DNA of 64,000 bases. Origin: Clavulina sp. PMI_390. Lineage: Eukaryota > Basidiomycota > Agaricomycetes > Cantharellales > Hydnaceae. Position 1 is the stretch's first letter. Each line of letters starts with the position of its first letter. The position numbers were made by a program, and so were the translations under genes. Shown one piece after another: positions 28,111-38,216 of this stretch. The stretch lies in NCBI GenBank assembly GCA_015039315.1, contig WIDE01000120.1, positions 32,330-96,329 on the forward strand, given 5' to 3'. Under the pieces are notes generated by a model. That model saw only the letters and a list, made by a program, of their open reading frames with translations, was not told where the DNA came from and did no database searches.

Positions 28111-30226
28111 ATGTCCCGGTCCTCGCGTTTGAACAAACTGGCGGCTTTATTTTGTCTCTTTAGCTTTTCAGGTGGACTCCATGGCACACAAGGACGCGTC
28201 TTGAGCCGCCATTTCCGCAAACGATCAATCCTATCCCACAATCCCAACGCACTCAACCCTCGAGCTTTCAACCAGGAAACTAAGAGGAGCAAAGGTATAG
28301 CTATCACTGGGGCACGAGATTTGTCCGTGATGTCTCGTGTTGCACATGCTTGGGCGAACCTTACTTATGTTCCCCTACCCGTACTAGTTCATACTATACT
28401 ACGGTGAATGTAGGTGGGCAGCCATTCAACGTTGCTCTTGACACAGGATCCGCAGACCTGGTATATATCCCGCAGAGGTTATTTACAACATCTTTACTGA
28501 CTCCTGCTCCGTCAGTGGATTCAATCTCAAAATTGCTCTGATCATTCCGACTGCTCACAAGCACCACAATACACCCCATCGAGCTCTCTGCTAAGATCAG
28601 TAAGATTCTCCCAAAGAACAACGAAATGGCCTTATAACATATTTGAAATGTCAGGTCGTCCCTTTCACGATCAATTACCTATCTGGAAAAGTATCAGGTT
28701 TGGTGGCCACTGATACCATTCGATTTGCTGGGTATGAGATCCTTGACCAAGTATTTGGTTCGTATGCTTTGCATAGCGCCTCAGATCCTCTATGACGTTT
28801 CGCCCGTGAATTACAGCGCTCGCTGAAGATCTTCAAAATGTGACATTCGCACAGATGGGCATCAGCGGAATGTTGGGGCTTGGCTTTCCCCCAATTGCAG
28901 CAATCACGCCTAACCTCGGTCTACCAGTGATATTCAACATTGCCGCTTCCTTACCCGTTGGCAGTCAATTCTTCTCGTTCCGGCTGGGCCGCGCTGAGGG
29001 CAGCGACCCTGGTAACTCAAGCTTCAACATAGGTGCAGACGACTTGGGCTATTGCCTCAACGAGTATCTTATCATATTTTCCTTTCCCAGGAGAACATGA
29101 CCCAATCGTGAAGGATTCTTCGGCCCTTCAATATATTCCGGTCTACCCGAACGACATTGCCAGCAATGCTTACGATTTCTGGAAACTCCCTCTTGATGCC
29201 ATTGTTGTCAATGGGAAGCCCCTTCCTCTCGCCAAATCTAAAGTTGCTTCTTCCAAGACTCCTATAGCAGTATTTGACACTGGGACGTCTCTTATTCTGG
29301 GGCCTACGACCGACGTTGATGCATTCTATCAATCACTTGATGCTGGGAACCCTACAAAGGAAAACTCGGGATCGTGGACGGTGGATTGTTCGCTCGCCAT
29401 TAGCGCATTGATGATATTCGGTGGCCACCCATACCCAATTCACCCTCTTGATCTCTCTTGGGACAAAATTTCTGATGGTCAGGGACGCTGTTATGGAGGT
29501 CTACAGGGGAACAACGGAGTAGCATCAGGGGACTATCTCTTCGGCGACACAGCGATGCGAGTATGTGCTCAAAACACTGTAAACCTGCTGATTTTCTGAC
29601 GCAAACTTCTACAGAACATGTACACCGCTCATTATTTTCAGACTGCCCGGACACCCCCACTTATTGGCCTCCTGAGCACGACATTACCTTCTGCATCACT
29701 GCGCGAATTCATGGACATTCGGGGCCCAGACTATATCCTTTCCTCGGGGGCTTCTTTCTCCGACGACGTGCTTACACAGTCTTTCACTTCTGCATATCCT
29801 GCCGCTCTCGCACTACAGAATTCACTGAGCCGAGACAACTGGACCATTGGCAACACTAATAACTCTATGCCATATTATACTGCACCGAACACTGATATGG
29901 ATAAAGCCTCTAGAGAGTTCGTCCTCGTTATTCTCATTGCAACTGGCACTGTTATGTTAGGAGGCATAGCCGGGACGTTGATCACACGCGCAATGAAGCG
30001 AGGATTATCCTCCCTGTCTAAGCAGGAGCTTGACGCGCTCTCGATGGACGACCAGTATGCTGATTCGGACCCGCTGATCGAACGGCGTTACGGTGGAGGG
30101 AAAATGCCACGCCAGGAGTTGATCACCCCACTTACAAAGTCGAATGGTTGGACTAGGATGGGAGGTCGCAGAGTCAGGCAGAACCGGAGAGAAGGCAGAG
30201 GCGAAAAGCTGACGTGGAATGAGTGA
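28111..30226 (+). CDS. Membrane-anchored pepsin-type aspartic protease
   Basis: A secretory-pathway A1 peptidase. It begins with a likely signal peptide (LNKLAALFCLFSFSGGLHG), then a propeptide. The first catalytic motif is ALDTGSADL, joined across an intron to WIQSQNCSDHSDC (a disulfide-loop region). The flap region lies near LVATDTIRFAGYEILDQVF. The second catalytic motif is AVFDTGTSLILGP. The body ends with GDYLFGDTAMR and NMYTAHYF. Unlike secreted pepsins it continues with a Ser/Asn-rich stretch and a transmembrane helix (FVLVILIATGTVMLGGIAG), then a basic cytoplasmic tail with a possible acidic sorting motif (DSDPLIERR). Seven or more introns; the first donor is uncertain. A broken fragment of a second copy lies at 32022-32149. 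Confidence 0.88.
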
Positions 30227-30380
30227 AACTAGAATCAGGTCGAGGGAGCTGGTGGGGACTCAAGGAGTTGTGTGCCGAATCATGAATTATGGTATTATTT
30301 TCTTGGAAGGAATTTGGTAGAGAAACGTAATCAATTGAATTACCCGGCTCTACGTTATCGAATACATAAACCACGCTGAG

Positions 30381-31691
30381 TTAGAGGAGGAACCACTGGT
30401 TGAAAATTACACCTCGGATTGGACTCCATGCAACATGACCAGCACCAACGTTCCACATTCCACTTCTCACCCAAACGTCTGCCCAGTACCTGCCCGTCCA
30501 CAGGAGCCAGCCCCATACCCAAATGCGTGTTACCCACGTCTGACTCGTCTCAGGCAGAGACCTCGAGAGCGGCACGAGGAGCGCACGTTCAATAAGCAGC
30601 CCAACAGGTTGGAGAAGGAAAAAGAGCAAAGTAGACGAGTCAACAAACTGCCACTTCGTCTCCCAGTTCCGCACGCTAAAGTTGCGCTGAACCAGGTACA
30701 GATGATACACGGTCGAGAACCCGAAAATGATGATTGCGCGCGTCACTCTCCGTACAGCCGGGGACCAACTTTGTGGGACAAGCACCATCGCTGGAATAGA
30801 TGCGCGCTCAAATGCACGCTTGAAATAATGGTGCCACCGGTTTGACCAAAAGTCTTGCAAGGACTTTGAAGTGAATGGCCGATTGAACATGGGGGGCCAG
30901 CTCGATGGACTGGATCCCATCATGACGCACACGACCGAGATAAAGATGTAGTTGATTTGAATCACGATGAAAGTATTGGTGGCGATGAACAGGGAGAAGA
31001 GGAGCTGTTTTGAGAGTGGAAGCGTGAGGACAGGATGAGCTTGCGACAGATCCCACTTCTCTTGTTGGGCAAATGTCTCGCATGCATCCAGTGCAAGATA
31101 GTAGGCCAGAAAAGTGAGCACTCCTCGAGATATATGGGATATGCGTGATTTAGGAGGGGAATATGCTGCAATGTACTTGGGTGCCCAGTCCCAACTATAC
31201 CCGCCGAACCAGCTGCTCCCTCGAAAGGAGAAAAACTAAGGGATCGTGATTAGCAGGGATTAATTTGTAGATAGAGTCCAAGAACTCACCAAGTCAACGG
31301 CATATGCAACTCGACCAACAAGAGTTTCTGGCAATGGCACTAGTTTACCATTTTTCACCCAATGCGGAGGTTCCCGGTCGAAAAGTGAGACGATACAGAT
31401 GTCGAAAGCTTTAAACGCCAGTAAGGATCCGCCAAATGTGATGGCCGAGGACGCAATACGATTTGGGACATCGTGATCCTTGCAGACGGTGTAGTAGCTG
31501 TAGTATGCTGCTGGGAAGAATAGGGCGACTCGAAAGGCGGACGGTACCCGGCCCTTATAGGTCAAGGACACGCAGGATAGAATGATGCAGAGCGCGACAT
31601 TATTGTTCAGCTGGTTGACTGAGGGAGGAATGACGGTGGAGGGTAGGAAGAAATGCTTCAACGCTGCCACCACAGGAGATGGGGTATCCAT
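30381..31691 (-). CDS. Wax-synthase-domain membrane acyltransferase, copy 1
   Basis: A predicted multi-pass ER acyltransferase with the fungal wax synthase domain, which includes terpenoid O-acetyltransferases; the acceptor is not known. Two exons: the first (about 140 residues) begins MDTPSPVVAALKHFFLPS, and the second runs from FFSFRGSSWFGGYSWDW to FNQWFLL. The diagnostic acyltransferase motif is FTSKSLQDFWSNRWHHYF, with the likely catalytic His in NRWHH. Hydrophobic helices include LLFSLFIATNTFIVIQINYI and TLLFFLLQPVGLLI. The 3' end faces the aspartic protease, 154 bases away. About 89% of the exon 2 residues match copy 2 by eye (28 differences in 246), so the pair is a recent tandem duplicate. 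Confidence 0.85.
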
Positions 31692-32248
31692 AGCGGGCTG
31701 GAGCCAAGAGATGACCGAGCTCTGCTCTTAAGTGAGCCACGTTTCGGCCAGCCATACCAGAATTGATTGTACCGTTTCAAAATACCATGATACCATCATG
31801 GGCGCCCGCAAGGTGGGAACATGGAGTTCGTATTCAATCGTAGCAGTACGAAATATCGCTGACTCATCATCTCCTCGTCATTCAACAGGCACTACGACTG
31901 GTGGAGATTGCTTTAACCTATGAGCGTCAGGATACGCTTGGATTTTCATAGCTTTGGTCTATCGGTGCACTGCGAGTGTCTGGTCAATGACGGGAGTGCC
32001 AACCCCAAGTGGGAGAACCTGCTCAATTAGTATCTTATTCATTTTCCCTTTTTGCGGCGAACATCAAGCAATTGTAACGGATTCTTCGGCTCTCCAGCAT
32101 ATTCCGATCTACTCGAGCCACTAACCAGCAATGCTCACGGTTTCTAGCGAGGTATATTCCTTGGAAGCAATATGGCAGAGAAGCGCGATTGATTCTATGA
32201 GATTACTAGGTTCTACGTTACCGACACATGTCCCATACTGAAGTCAAG
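31692..32248. other. Intergenic between wax synthase copies
   Basis: A 557-base stretch. Bases 31692 to about 31760 match the sequence upstream of copy 2 (after 33560). Bases 32022-32149 are a protease relic, and 32151-32230 match the protease 3' flank at about 30287-30368. The middle, about 31760-32020, shows nothing recognisable. Confidence 0.7.
32022..32149 (+). pseudogene. Relic of aspartic protease exon (second copy)
   Basis: Aligns by eye with 29059-29184 of the intact protease, covering the end of one intron and the start of the next exon. The shared block GGATTCTTCGGC then TATTCCG/TCTAC and AGCAATGCT is clear. The acceptor is damaged, and the frame has stops and indels. It is directly followed by sequence matching the intact gene's 3' flank, so more than 1 kb of the gene body has been deleted. 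It cannot encode a protease. Confidence 0.8.
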
Positions 32249-33560
32249 TCAGACAAGGAACCACTGATTAAAGAATATACCCCGGATCGGGCTCCATGCG
32301 ACATGACCAGCACCAACGTTCCACATTCCACTTCTCACCCAAACGTCTGCCCAGTATCTGCCCGTCCACAATAGCCAACCCCACACCCAAATGCGCATTA
32401 CCCATGTCTGACTTGTCTCAGGCAGAGATCTGGAGAGCGGCACGAGCAGAGCGCGTTCAAAGAGGAGCCCAGCGGGCTGGAGAAGGAAAAAGAGCAGAGT
32501 CGATGAATCAACAAACTGCCACTTCGTCTCCCAGTTCCGCACACTAAAGTTGTGCTGAACTACATACAGATGGTACACGGTGGAGAACCCAAAAACGATG
32601 ATCGCACGCGTTACTCTCCGTGTGGCTGGGGACCAGCGCTGTGGAACAAGAACCATAACCGGGATGGATGCGCGCTCAAATGCACGCTTGAAGTAATGGT
32701 GCCATCGGTTCGACCAGAAGTCCTGCAAGGACTTTGAAGTGAATGGTTGGTTGAACATGGGGGGCCAGCTTGATGGACTGGATCCGATAGCGACGCATAT
32801 GATGGAGATGAAGATGTGGTTGATTTGGATCAGAATAAAAGTGTTGGTGGCAATGCAGAGGGAGAACATGAGCTGTTTTGAGAGTGGAAGGGCGAGAAGG
32901 GGATGAGCCTCTGTCAGATCCCACTTCTCCCTTTGAGCGAACGCCTCGCATGCATCTAGTGCAAGATAGTAGGCCGGAAAAGTGAGCACCCTTTGATATA
33001 TGTGGGATATACGGGATTTAGGAGGGGAATATGCTGCAATATACTTGGGTGCCCAATCCCAGCTATATCCGTCGAACCAGCTGCTCCCCCGAAAGGAGAA
33101 AAACTAAGGGACCGTGATAAGCAGATATTATTTTGGAGGATAGAGCCCGAGCGCTCACCAAGTCAACAGAATAAGCAAATCGGCCGACCAAACCCTCCGG
33201 TAACGGCACTGGTTTGCCATTTTTCACCCAATGTGGAGCCTTTTGGTCGAAAAATGAGACAATACAGATGTCGAAAGCTTTAAAGGCCAACAGAGATCCG
33301 CTAAATGTGATGATTGAGGATGCGATACGATTTGGGACATCATGATCCTTGCAGACGGTGTAGTAGCTGTAATATGCTGCTGGGAGGAATAGGGCAAGTC
33401 GAAAGGCGGCGGGAAGTCGACCCTTATAGGTCAAGGACAAGCAGGCCAGAACAATGCAGAGCGCGACATTATTATTCCGACGGTTGACTGAGGGAGGAAT
33501 ACCGGCGGAAGGAAGGAAAAAGTGCTTCAACGCTGCCACTACAAGGGAGGGAGGATTCAT
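32249..33560 (-). CDS. Wax-synthase-domain membrane acyltransferase, copy 2
   Basis: Tandem paralogue of the gene at 30381-31691, with the same two-exon structure and intron position (after VDL, before FFSFRGSSWFDGYSWDW). The first exon begins MNPPSLVVAALKHFFLPSAG. The acyltransferase motif FTSKSLQDFWSNRWHHYF is identical to copy 1, as are the C-terminal segments from WQFVDSSTLLFFLLQP to GTGRYW-like WTGRYWADVWVRSG. Most differences are conservative changes in helices (VV to II, L to V), so both copies look intact and under constraint. Function is predicted as in copy 1; divergence in expression or acceptor is possible. Confidence 0.85.
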
Positions 33561-34366
33561 ATCAGGCTAGAGATAAGAGGAGACTGAACCCTGCTGCTGC
33601 AAGCTCTTAACTGACCCAGGCCTCGGCCTCGTGCTGCCGCGGTTTAGCTACGAATCGCAAATCACACCCAAATCGAACCACTAATGATCGAACGGTAACC
33701 GACCTGAGCTAAAGGGTTGGTTTGGGACTCGTTTTATGAGTAAACCCCCGTAAACTTGTCCGAACCAAGCGAACCGATTCAAACCTAACCCATGCTGTTT
33801 TCAGCCCAATCCCCAAAAGCGAACTGATTTGAGGTAATATTGCGCCGGTTTCCACTGCATGGCATCTTGTCCCGACATCTCACCTTGATTCGTTTCGTAG
33901 AAATATACTTCGCACCACCCTCAGGGTCGGCGCAGCCTGAACCTAGTTCAGCCAGCTCTGCGACGCGCCGATGTTTTGTTGCCATTTGGAGGTCTGAGAC
34001 GGGTATAGTTGTGGTAAATTTTTGGCGGGTTCCTAAGCCGAATCCAAGTTCCATGATGATGACCATCCTCGTCATTCAGCGAATGAACCGGCGATGATAT
34101 GACCAGGGATAGTAGCCTCTAACGCCAGGGGGCGGCGTAAAAGTGGCTCCAATATTCCCCAAAAGATCCGCGAATCGTCATTATTGAGTCAACAAGACCA
34201 ACACTGCTCGCAAATAGATCTGCGCAGAACGCGTTGTCTGTTGATGACGCTTGCTTGGACGTCAACAAACTCACGTGAATTTGTCAAGTTGACTCCCAAC
34301 ACAAGGTTCCCTGTAGTGGCCAACTATCACTAACGAGAGAAAACACACACCCTGCTCTTCTGGTGG
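33561..34366. other. Intergenic with degenerate GGTTYG-type repeat
   Basis: An 806-base stretch without a supported gene. About 33650-33800 is unusual: on the minus strand it is full of GGTTYGRTT-like words and contains an imperfect inverted repeat. The rest is ordinary upstream sequence for RAD52. Confidence 0.5.
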
Positions 34367-36325
34367 ATGTCAACCCTCGCTGAGCATCTTGCAGAGCGTT
34401 TTGAGACGTCCGATCATCATTCTCCCATGTCCTTCGACCCTGCCATCCACGGCGGGCGCATCCACACAGCCCTGCCACAGGTATATCCCTCCCATTCCGC
34501 TCCTGCCCCCTTTTCTCCTCAAGCTTTCCAACCGAGGATGGGTCTTGATACCGCTCTGAAGATTGAGGAACTCGCTGCCAAGCTCAATCAGCGGCTAGGT
34601 CCTGAGTATTTGAGTACTCGACCAGGACCTGGTGGAGGCCCGAAGTTGACCTACATCGAGGGATGGAAGGCCATTAATCTTGCCAATGAGGTCTTTGGAT
34701 TCCAAGGCTGGTCTTCATCGATATCCAGCATTACTGTCGATTATGTGCGTAAACTTCATCCCCAGTCGTCACGAGGTTCGAGCTCCAAGTAACACTCATG
34801 TAGATCGACTACAACCCTGAGACTCAGCGTTATAACATTGGAGTGGGCGCTATCGTTCGTGTCACTCTCAGGGATGGGACATACCATGAAGACACTGGCT
34901 ATGGTACGATCGAGAACGTTAAGCAGAAAGGCGCTGGAATCGACAAGGTTAGTATAAACACATCAGTGCAGCTAAATTGACTAACCTTTTGTCAGTGCAA
35001 GAAAGAGGCGATCACAGATGGTGTCAAGCGGGCTCTAAGAAGCTTTGGTAACGTGCTTGGGAACTGTCTGTATGACAAGAACTTCATCAAGGAGGTGATG
35101 AAGGTTCCGGTTGGCCACGTATGTTTCCACAGGACATTTTCATGGCATATTCAATCTCATACCTTTTGTAGGAAAAGTTTGATCGGGCAGCCTTGCATCG
35201 ACGCCCAGAGTTTGCTCTGAAGAAAACCTCAGCCGCACATCCACCAGGTCCCACATCAGCACAGCCAGCACCATCCCCATCTATAACATCCGTTCCACAT
35301 CCTGCCGCCCCTCCAGCAGCTCATGGCCCGTCCAAACCTAACCCGTCTCATCAAACATCGTCTCCACTCTTGAATCTAGTTGCAAATAATGACCCCATTC
35401 GCTCTTCCAATCCTCATGCAGCTGAATCAGGTGCTGCGTCGTCATCGAAGGCAACATCAGCCAGTAAATCGAGAATGAATTCAAGCAGCGCTGCTCGGCA
35501 GGCGGCTATTGCAGCTGCAATGGCCGAAGACATTAAACCTATCGCCCCTCCCCAACCCGAACTCCCAACACGCCCGGCGTCGCCAGCGAACAAGCGGACT
35601 GCGTCTGAAATGGAATACTCGTTCTCGGAGGATGATCATCTATTCGCTGAGATCAACCTCGAGTGCTATGATGTCTCGTACGTTCACGCTCCCTGAGATT
35701 ATTCTGCTCAGGAATTGACAATTGGAAACAGAAACGGAGATGTCTCTATAGGGGCAGATACTACCCTTGTCGAAGAGGTCGATGCTTTGGATGCTCTCGA
35801 GCAACAAATCCCACCAGTAGAGATGAAACGAGCTGAGCAGGTTTCTCGACCCCCTCCATCACGAGGTCCTCAGCGTCAACCCGTACCTCTAGACCCTGCG
35901 GTCATTGCGGCGCGTACGGTAAGCCAGCTTCTCAGCCGCTACAACAATCGTACTTATAACCATGCTTCCTGTGGCCAACTTCAAGGCTCGCCGCATGAAT
36001 CTCTTCAATGATGTTCTTTCGGCACCATCGCAGGAGGACGAGTCGCCACATGGTTCAGCAGGCAGGAAGCGGAACTCGGATGAGATTTCAGATGCCCAGT
36101 GAGTATTATACCTTCCACGCTTCACAAGGCGCCAGGATACTTAAGGGGCCTTATTATAGGAGTTCTGGTTCGAGCGAAAAGATGAAGCCAGTTTCGGTTG
36201 GACAGATGCCACGATCATACTCCGGCCCTCCTTCATATCTCAACTCCGGAAACCCTGCCCACCGAGCATCTCTCAATCCGTTCGCGACTGGTGGTGAAGC
36301 CGGATCGAAGAGACTGAAACGCTAG
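34367..36325 (+). CDS. RAD52: DNA repair and recombination protein Rad52
   Basis: Mediator of homologous recombination that anneals single strands and loads Rad51. The conserved N-terminal ring domain follows a short disordered start: [19 protein letters not shown], then [48 protein letters not shown], and [20 protein letters not shown] with [11 protein letters not shown], all classical Rad52 motifs. The C-terminal half is Pro/Ser/Ala-rich, with a short acidic stretch ([19 protein letters not shown]) of the kind that may bind RPA or Rad51. The C-terminus is basic (GSKRLKR). Total length is about 480 residues in eight or so exons. The upstream gene-free region shows no TATA box. Confidence 0.94.
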
Positions 36326-36686
36326 CACTAATTCCATACATCCTTTGACCCTGTCTCCACCTCACCTCATCTTGCATTCTTGGACATTTGCACAACCTCA
36401 TCATGTTTATATACCCATGTCATTCAATCAAGACTACGTAACATTCTAAAAACTATCGTGACGTGCTGAGGTGCACATCCAATTGGCGATGGTGGAGCCA
36501 ATTTTGAATATCGAGGCCTCGGAAGTGACTGAATGCCACGATTCAGACTTCGCAGTTGCCCTCAGGTGATGACGATGATTGTGGGACGATTATTGGGCCC
36601 CATATAAGACTTTTGAAGGAATTTCGAGAACTTTGTCTGGATTCCTCCCCTTCCTCCCCCCTGCAGACCCTCAGACCCTCGAAGAA
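36326..36686. other. Intergenic, RAD52 to membrane protein
   Basis: A 361-base stretch of RAD52 3' UTR and the next promoter, with a TATA-like box near its end. Nothing else is seen. Confidence 0.55.
36603..36608 (+). promoter_or_regulatory. TATA-like box of membrane protein gene
   Basis: TATAAG about 80 bases before the ATG at 36687. It helps choose that ATG over upstream non-ATG readings. Confidence 0.45.
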
Positions 36687-37639
36687 ATGGGTGCTCTCTG
36701 CCACAACCGCACATGGGACAACAACTCTTTCGTACGCTTCTCGCCCGTCAGCGCGCAAGCTTATCCCTCCCGCTGACTATGGTTACATAGGGACCAACTT
36801 ATCGTGGCCATTTGACGACGTGTTTCATTGATGTCGTCTTGTACGTAGTTTGAGGTGCTCTCGCGCCTGGTTTTGTCTCACATTTGACCCTTCGATCCTC
36901 AGCACACCAATCGCAACCTGGGTCCTCCTCCTTCTGACACCCCTCGTGATATTTGCGTGCTACCGAGGAACTGGGTTTAAAGCCTCCGCGCCAAAACGCA
37001 AAGGCGTCGTTATAGCCACATATGTATACGATGTCCTCTGCATAGCAATGGTTGGGATGTACGCTCTTGAGATGGTACGTTCCTATGTCCCTGTCAGGCC
37101 CATGTCAACAGCTCCTCTTGTTCTCATCAATTTTGCATCCTCGTTCGCTGTTACACCCAGGCCCGACTTCAAAAAGCACACTTTGGCATCGGGCTCTTGC
37201 CTTTTGTACCCGTTGCGTGCGTGGTCGCTATTGGAATGCTCCATGCTGCCCCACGTTCTCCACGCCTCATTCCTATCGTCCTCACGGTATGGTGGGTCCT
37301 ACTAGGTGCAAGCATAGTATGTAGTCCTCTGCCCGACTTAATTGTCCCATCTAATTCCTCACATGCTTGCTTGCCAACCTATCATAGATCGGGAAACTCC
37401 ACTGCCTGGCCAAGATCAAGCAGGAAGGATTTACTCGACAAGGAACAGCATATCCAACCGCTGACGAACTGAGTGATAATGCAGTGGATCTAGGCGTGGT
37501 TGCTATTCTGTGCATGATGTCTCTGGCCATCCCGTTCGCAGTTGACAGTCGAGGTGATGCTTCCGAGGTGCACAGACTGACGACGCTCGAGGATATGAGC
37601 GCCAGGCCAGACGAGGAAGCTGAGCCGAAGGTACCATAA
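36687..37639 (+). CDS. Small multi-pass membrane protein, ABCC TMD0-like
   Basis: I do not recognise a named family with certainty. The reconstructed product (about 235 residues, five exons) starts MGALCHNRTWDNNSF and has GHLTTCFIDVVF, then helices ATWVLLLLTPLVIFACYRGTG, YVYDVLCIAMVGMYALEM, IGLLPFVPVACVVAIGMLH, LTVWWVLLGASI and VVAILCMMSLAIPFAV, ending in an acidic tail (EEAEPKVP). The order CF-D-VL followed by a Pro-start helix resembles the extra N-terminal domain (TMD0) of fungal ABCC transporters, but no nucleotide-binding domain follows before the next gene at 38217. The name is inference. Exon 2 (GPTYRG...) is the least sure junction; the frame fits only with it included. Confidence 0.55.
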
Positions 37640-38216
37640 GGCTTGCGTGGGGCTGCCACTGGCGGGCACTTGTTGTCATCTTTCTCTGTATACCTGAACA
37701 CTACAATGAATCTTCATGGCACACCATGCGTCTCGGGTCGAGGCAAAAGCTTCCAAACAGCAGAAACAGGAGATGGAACAACCAGCATATTCATTCATGC
37801 AGTCATAGAGAAAACCTGTAGTAATGCATAGACTAAAGGGTGTAGGATGAATGCACAACAGAAGCAGAACAAAAAGGGCCAAACCAATGAGAAGAGAGAA
37901 CAAAGGATGTAGGGGCGGAGTCGATGGGAGGAGGCGGAGCATGCGGATGTCAAGGAGTGCGTAGATGAGTAGGGTAATGTGCAGATTTAGATATACCAAG
38001 GGTAAATGCAATGATGTTCGAGGTAGCAAGCGAGTAAGCGGGATGCAGAGGGGACTATCGTAAGTGGAGAACACGGGCAGGGGAGATAAAAAATGCGGCT
38101 AGCAGGCTAGGCCAGGGAGACGGGATAGAGATACGGAGGAGAGGTCGGGAGGTGGACGGAGAGAAGGTGCGTGATGTGGAGGGAGGGGAGGTTGGAGTGA
38201 GGGAAAGGACACGAAA
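37640..38216. other. Convergent intergenic
   Basis: A 577-base stretch between convergent genes. The part near 38100-38210 is purine-rich on the plus strand and probably 3' UTR of the minus-strand G3BP-like gene. No gene is supported. Confidence 0.55.

Larger units (their letters stand above)
30227..33640. repeat. Tandem segmental duplication (protease 3' part plus wax synthase)
   Basis: Unit 1 runs from inside the protease gene through wax synthase copy 1 to about 31760. Unit 2 runs from the protease relic at 32022 through copy 2 to about 33640. Gene order and orientation are the same in both, and the homology extends into the promoters and the shared 3' flank. The unit is therefore longer than one gene, about 2 kb after the internal deletion in unit 2. 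Confidence 0.75.
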
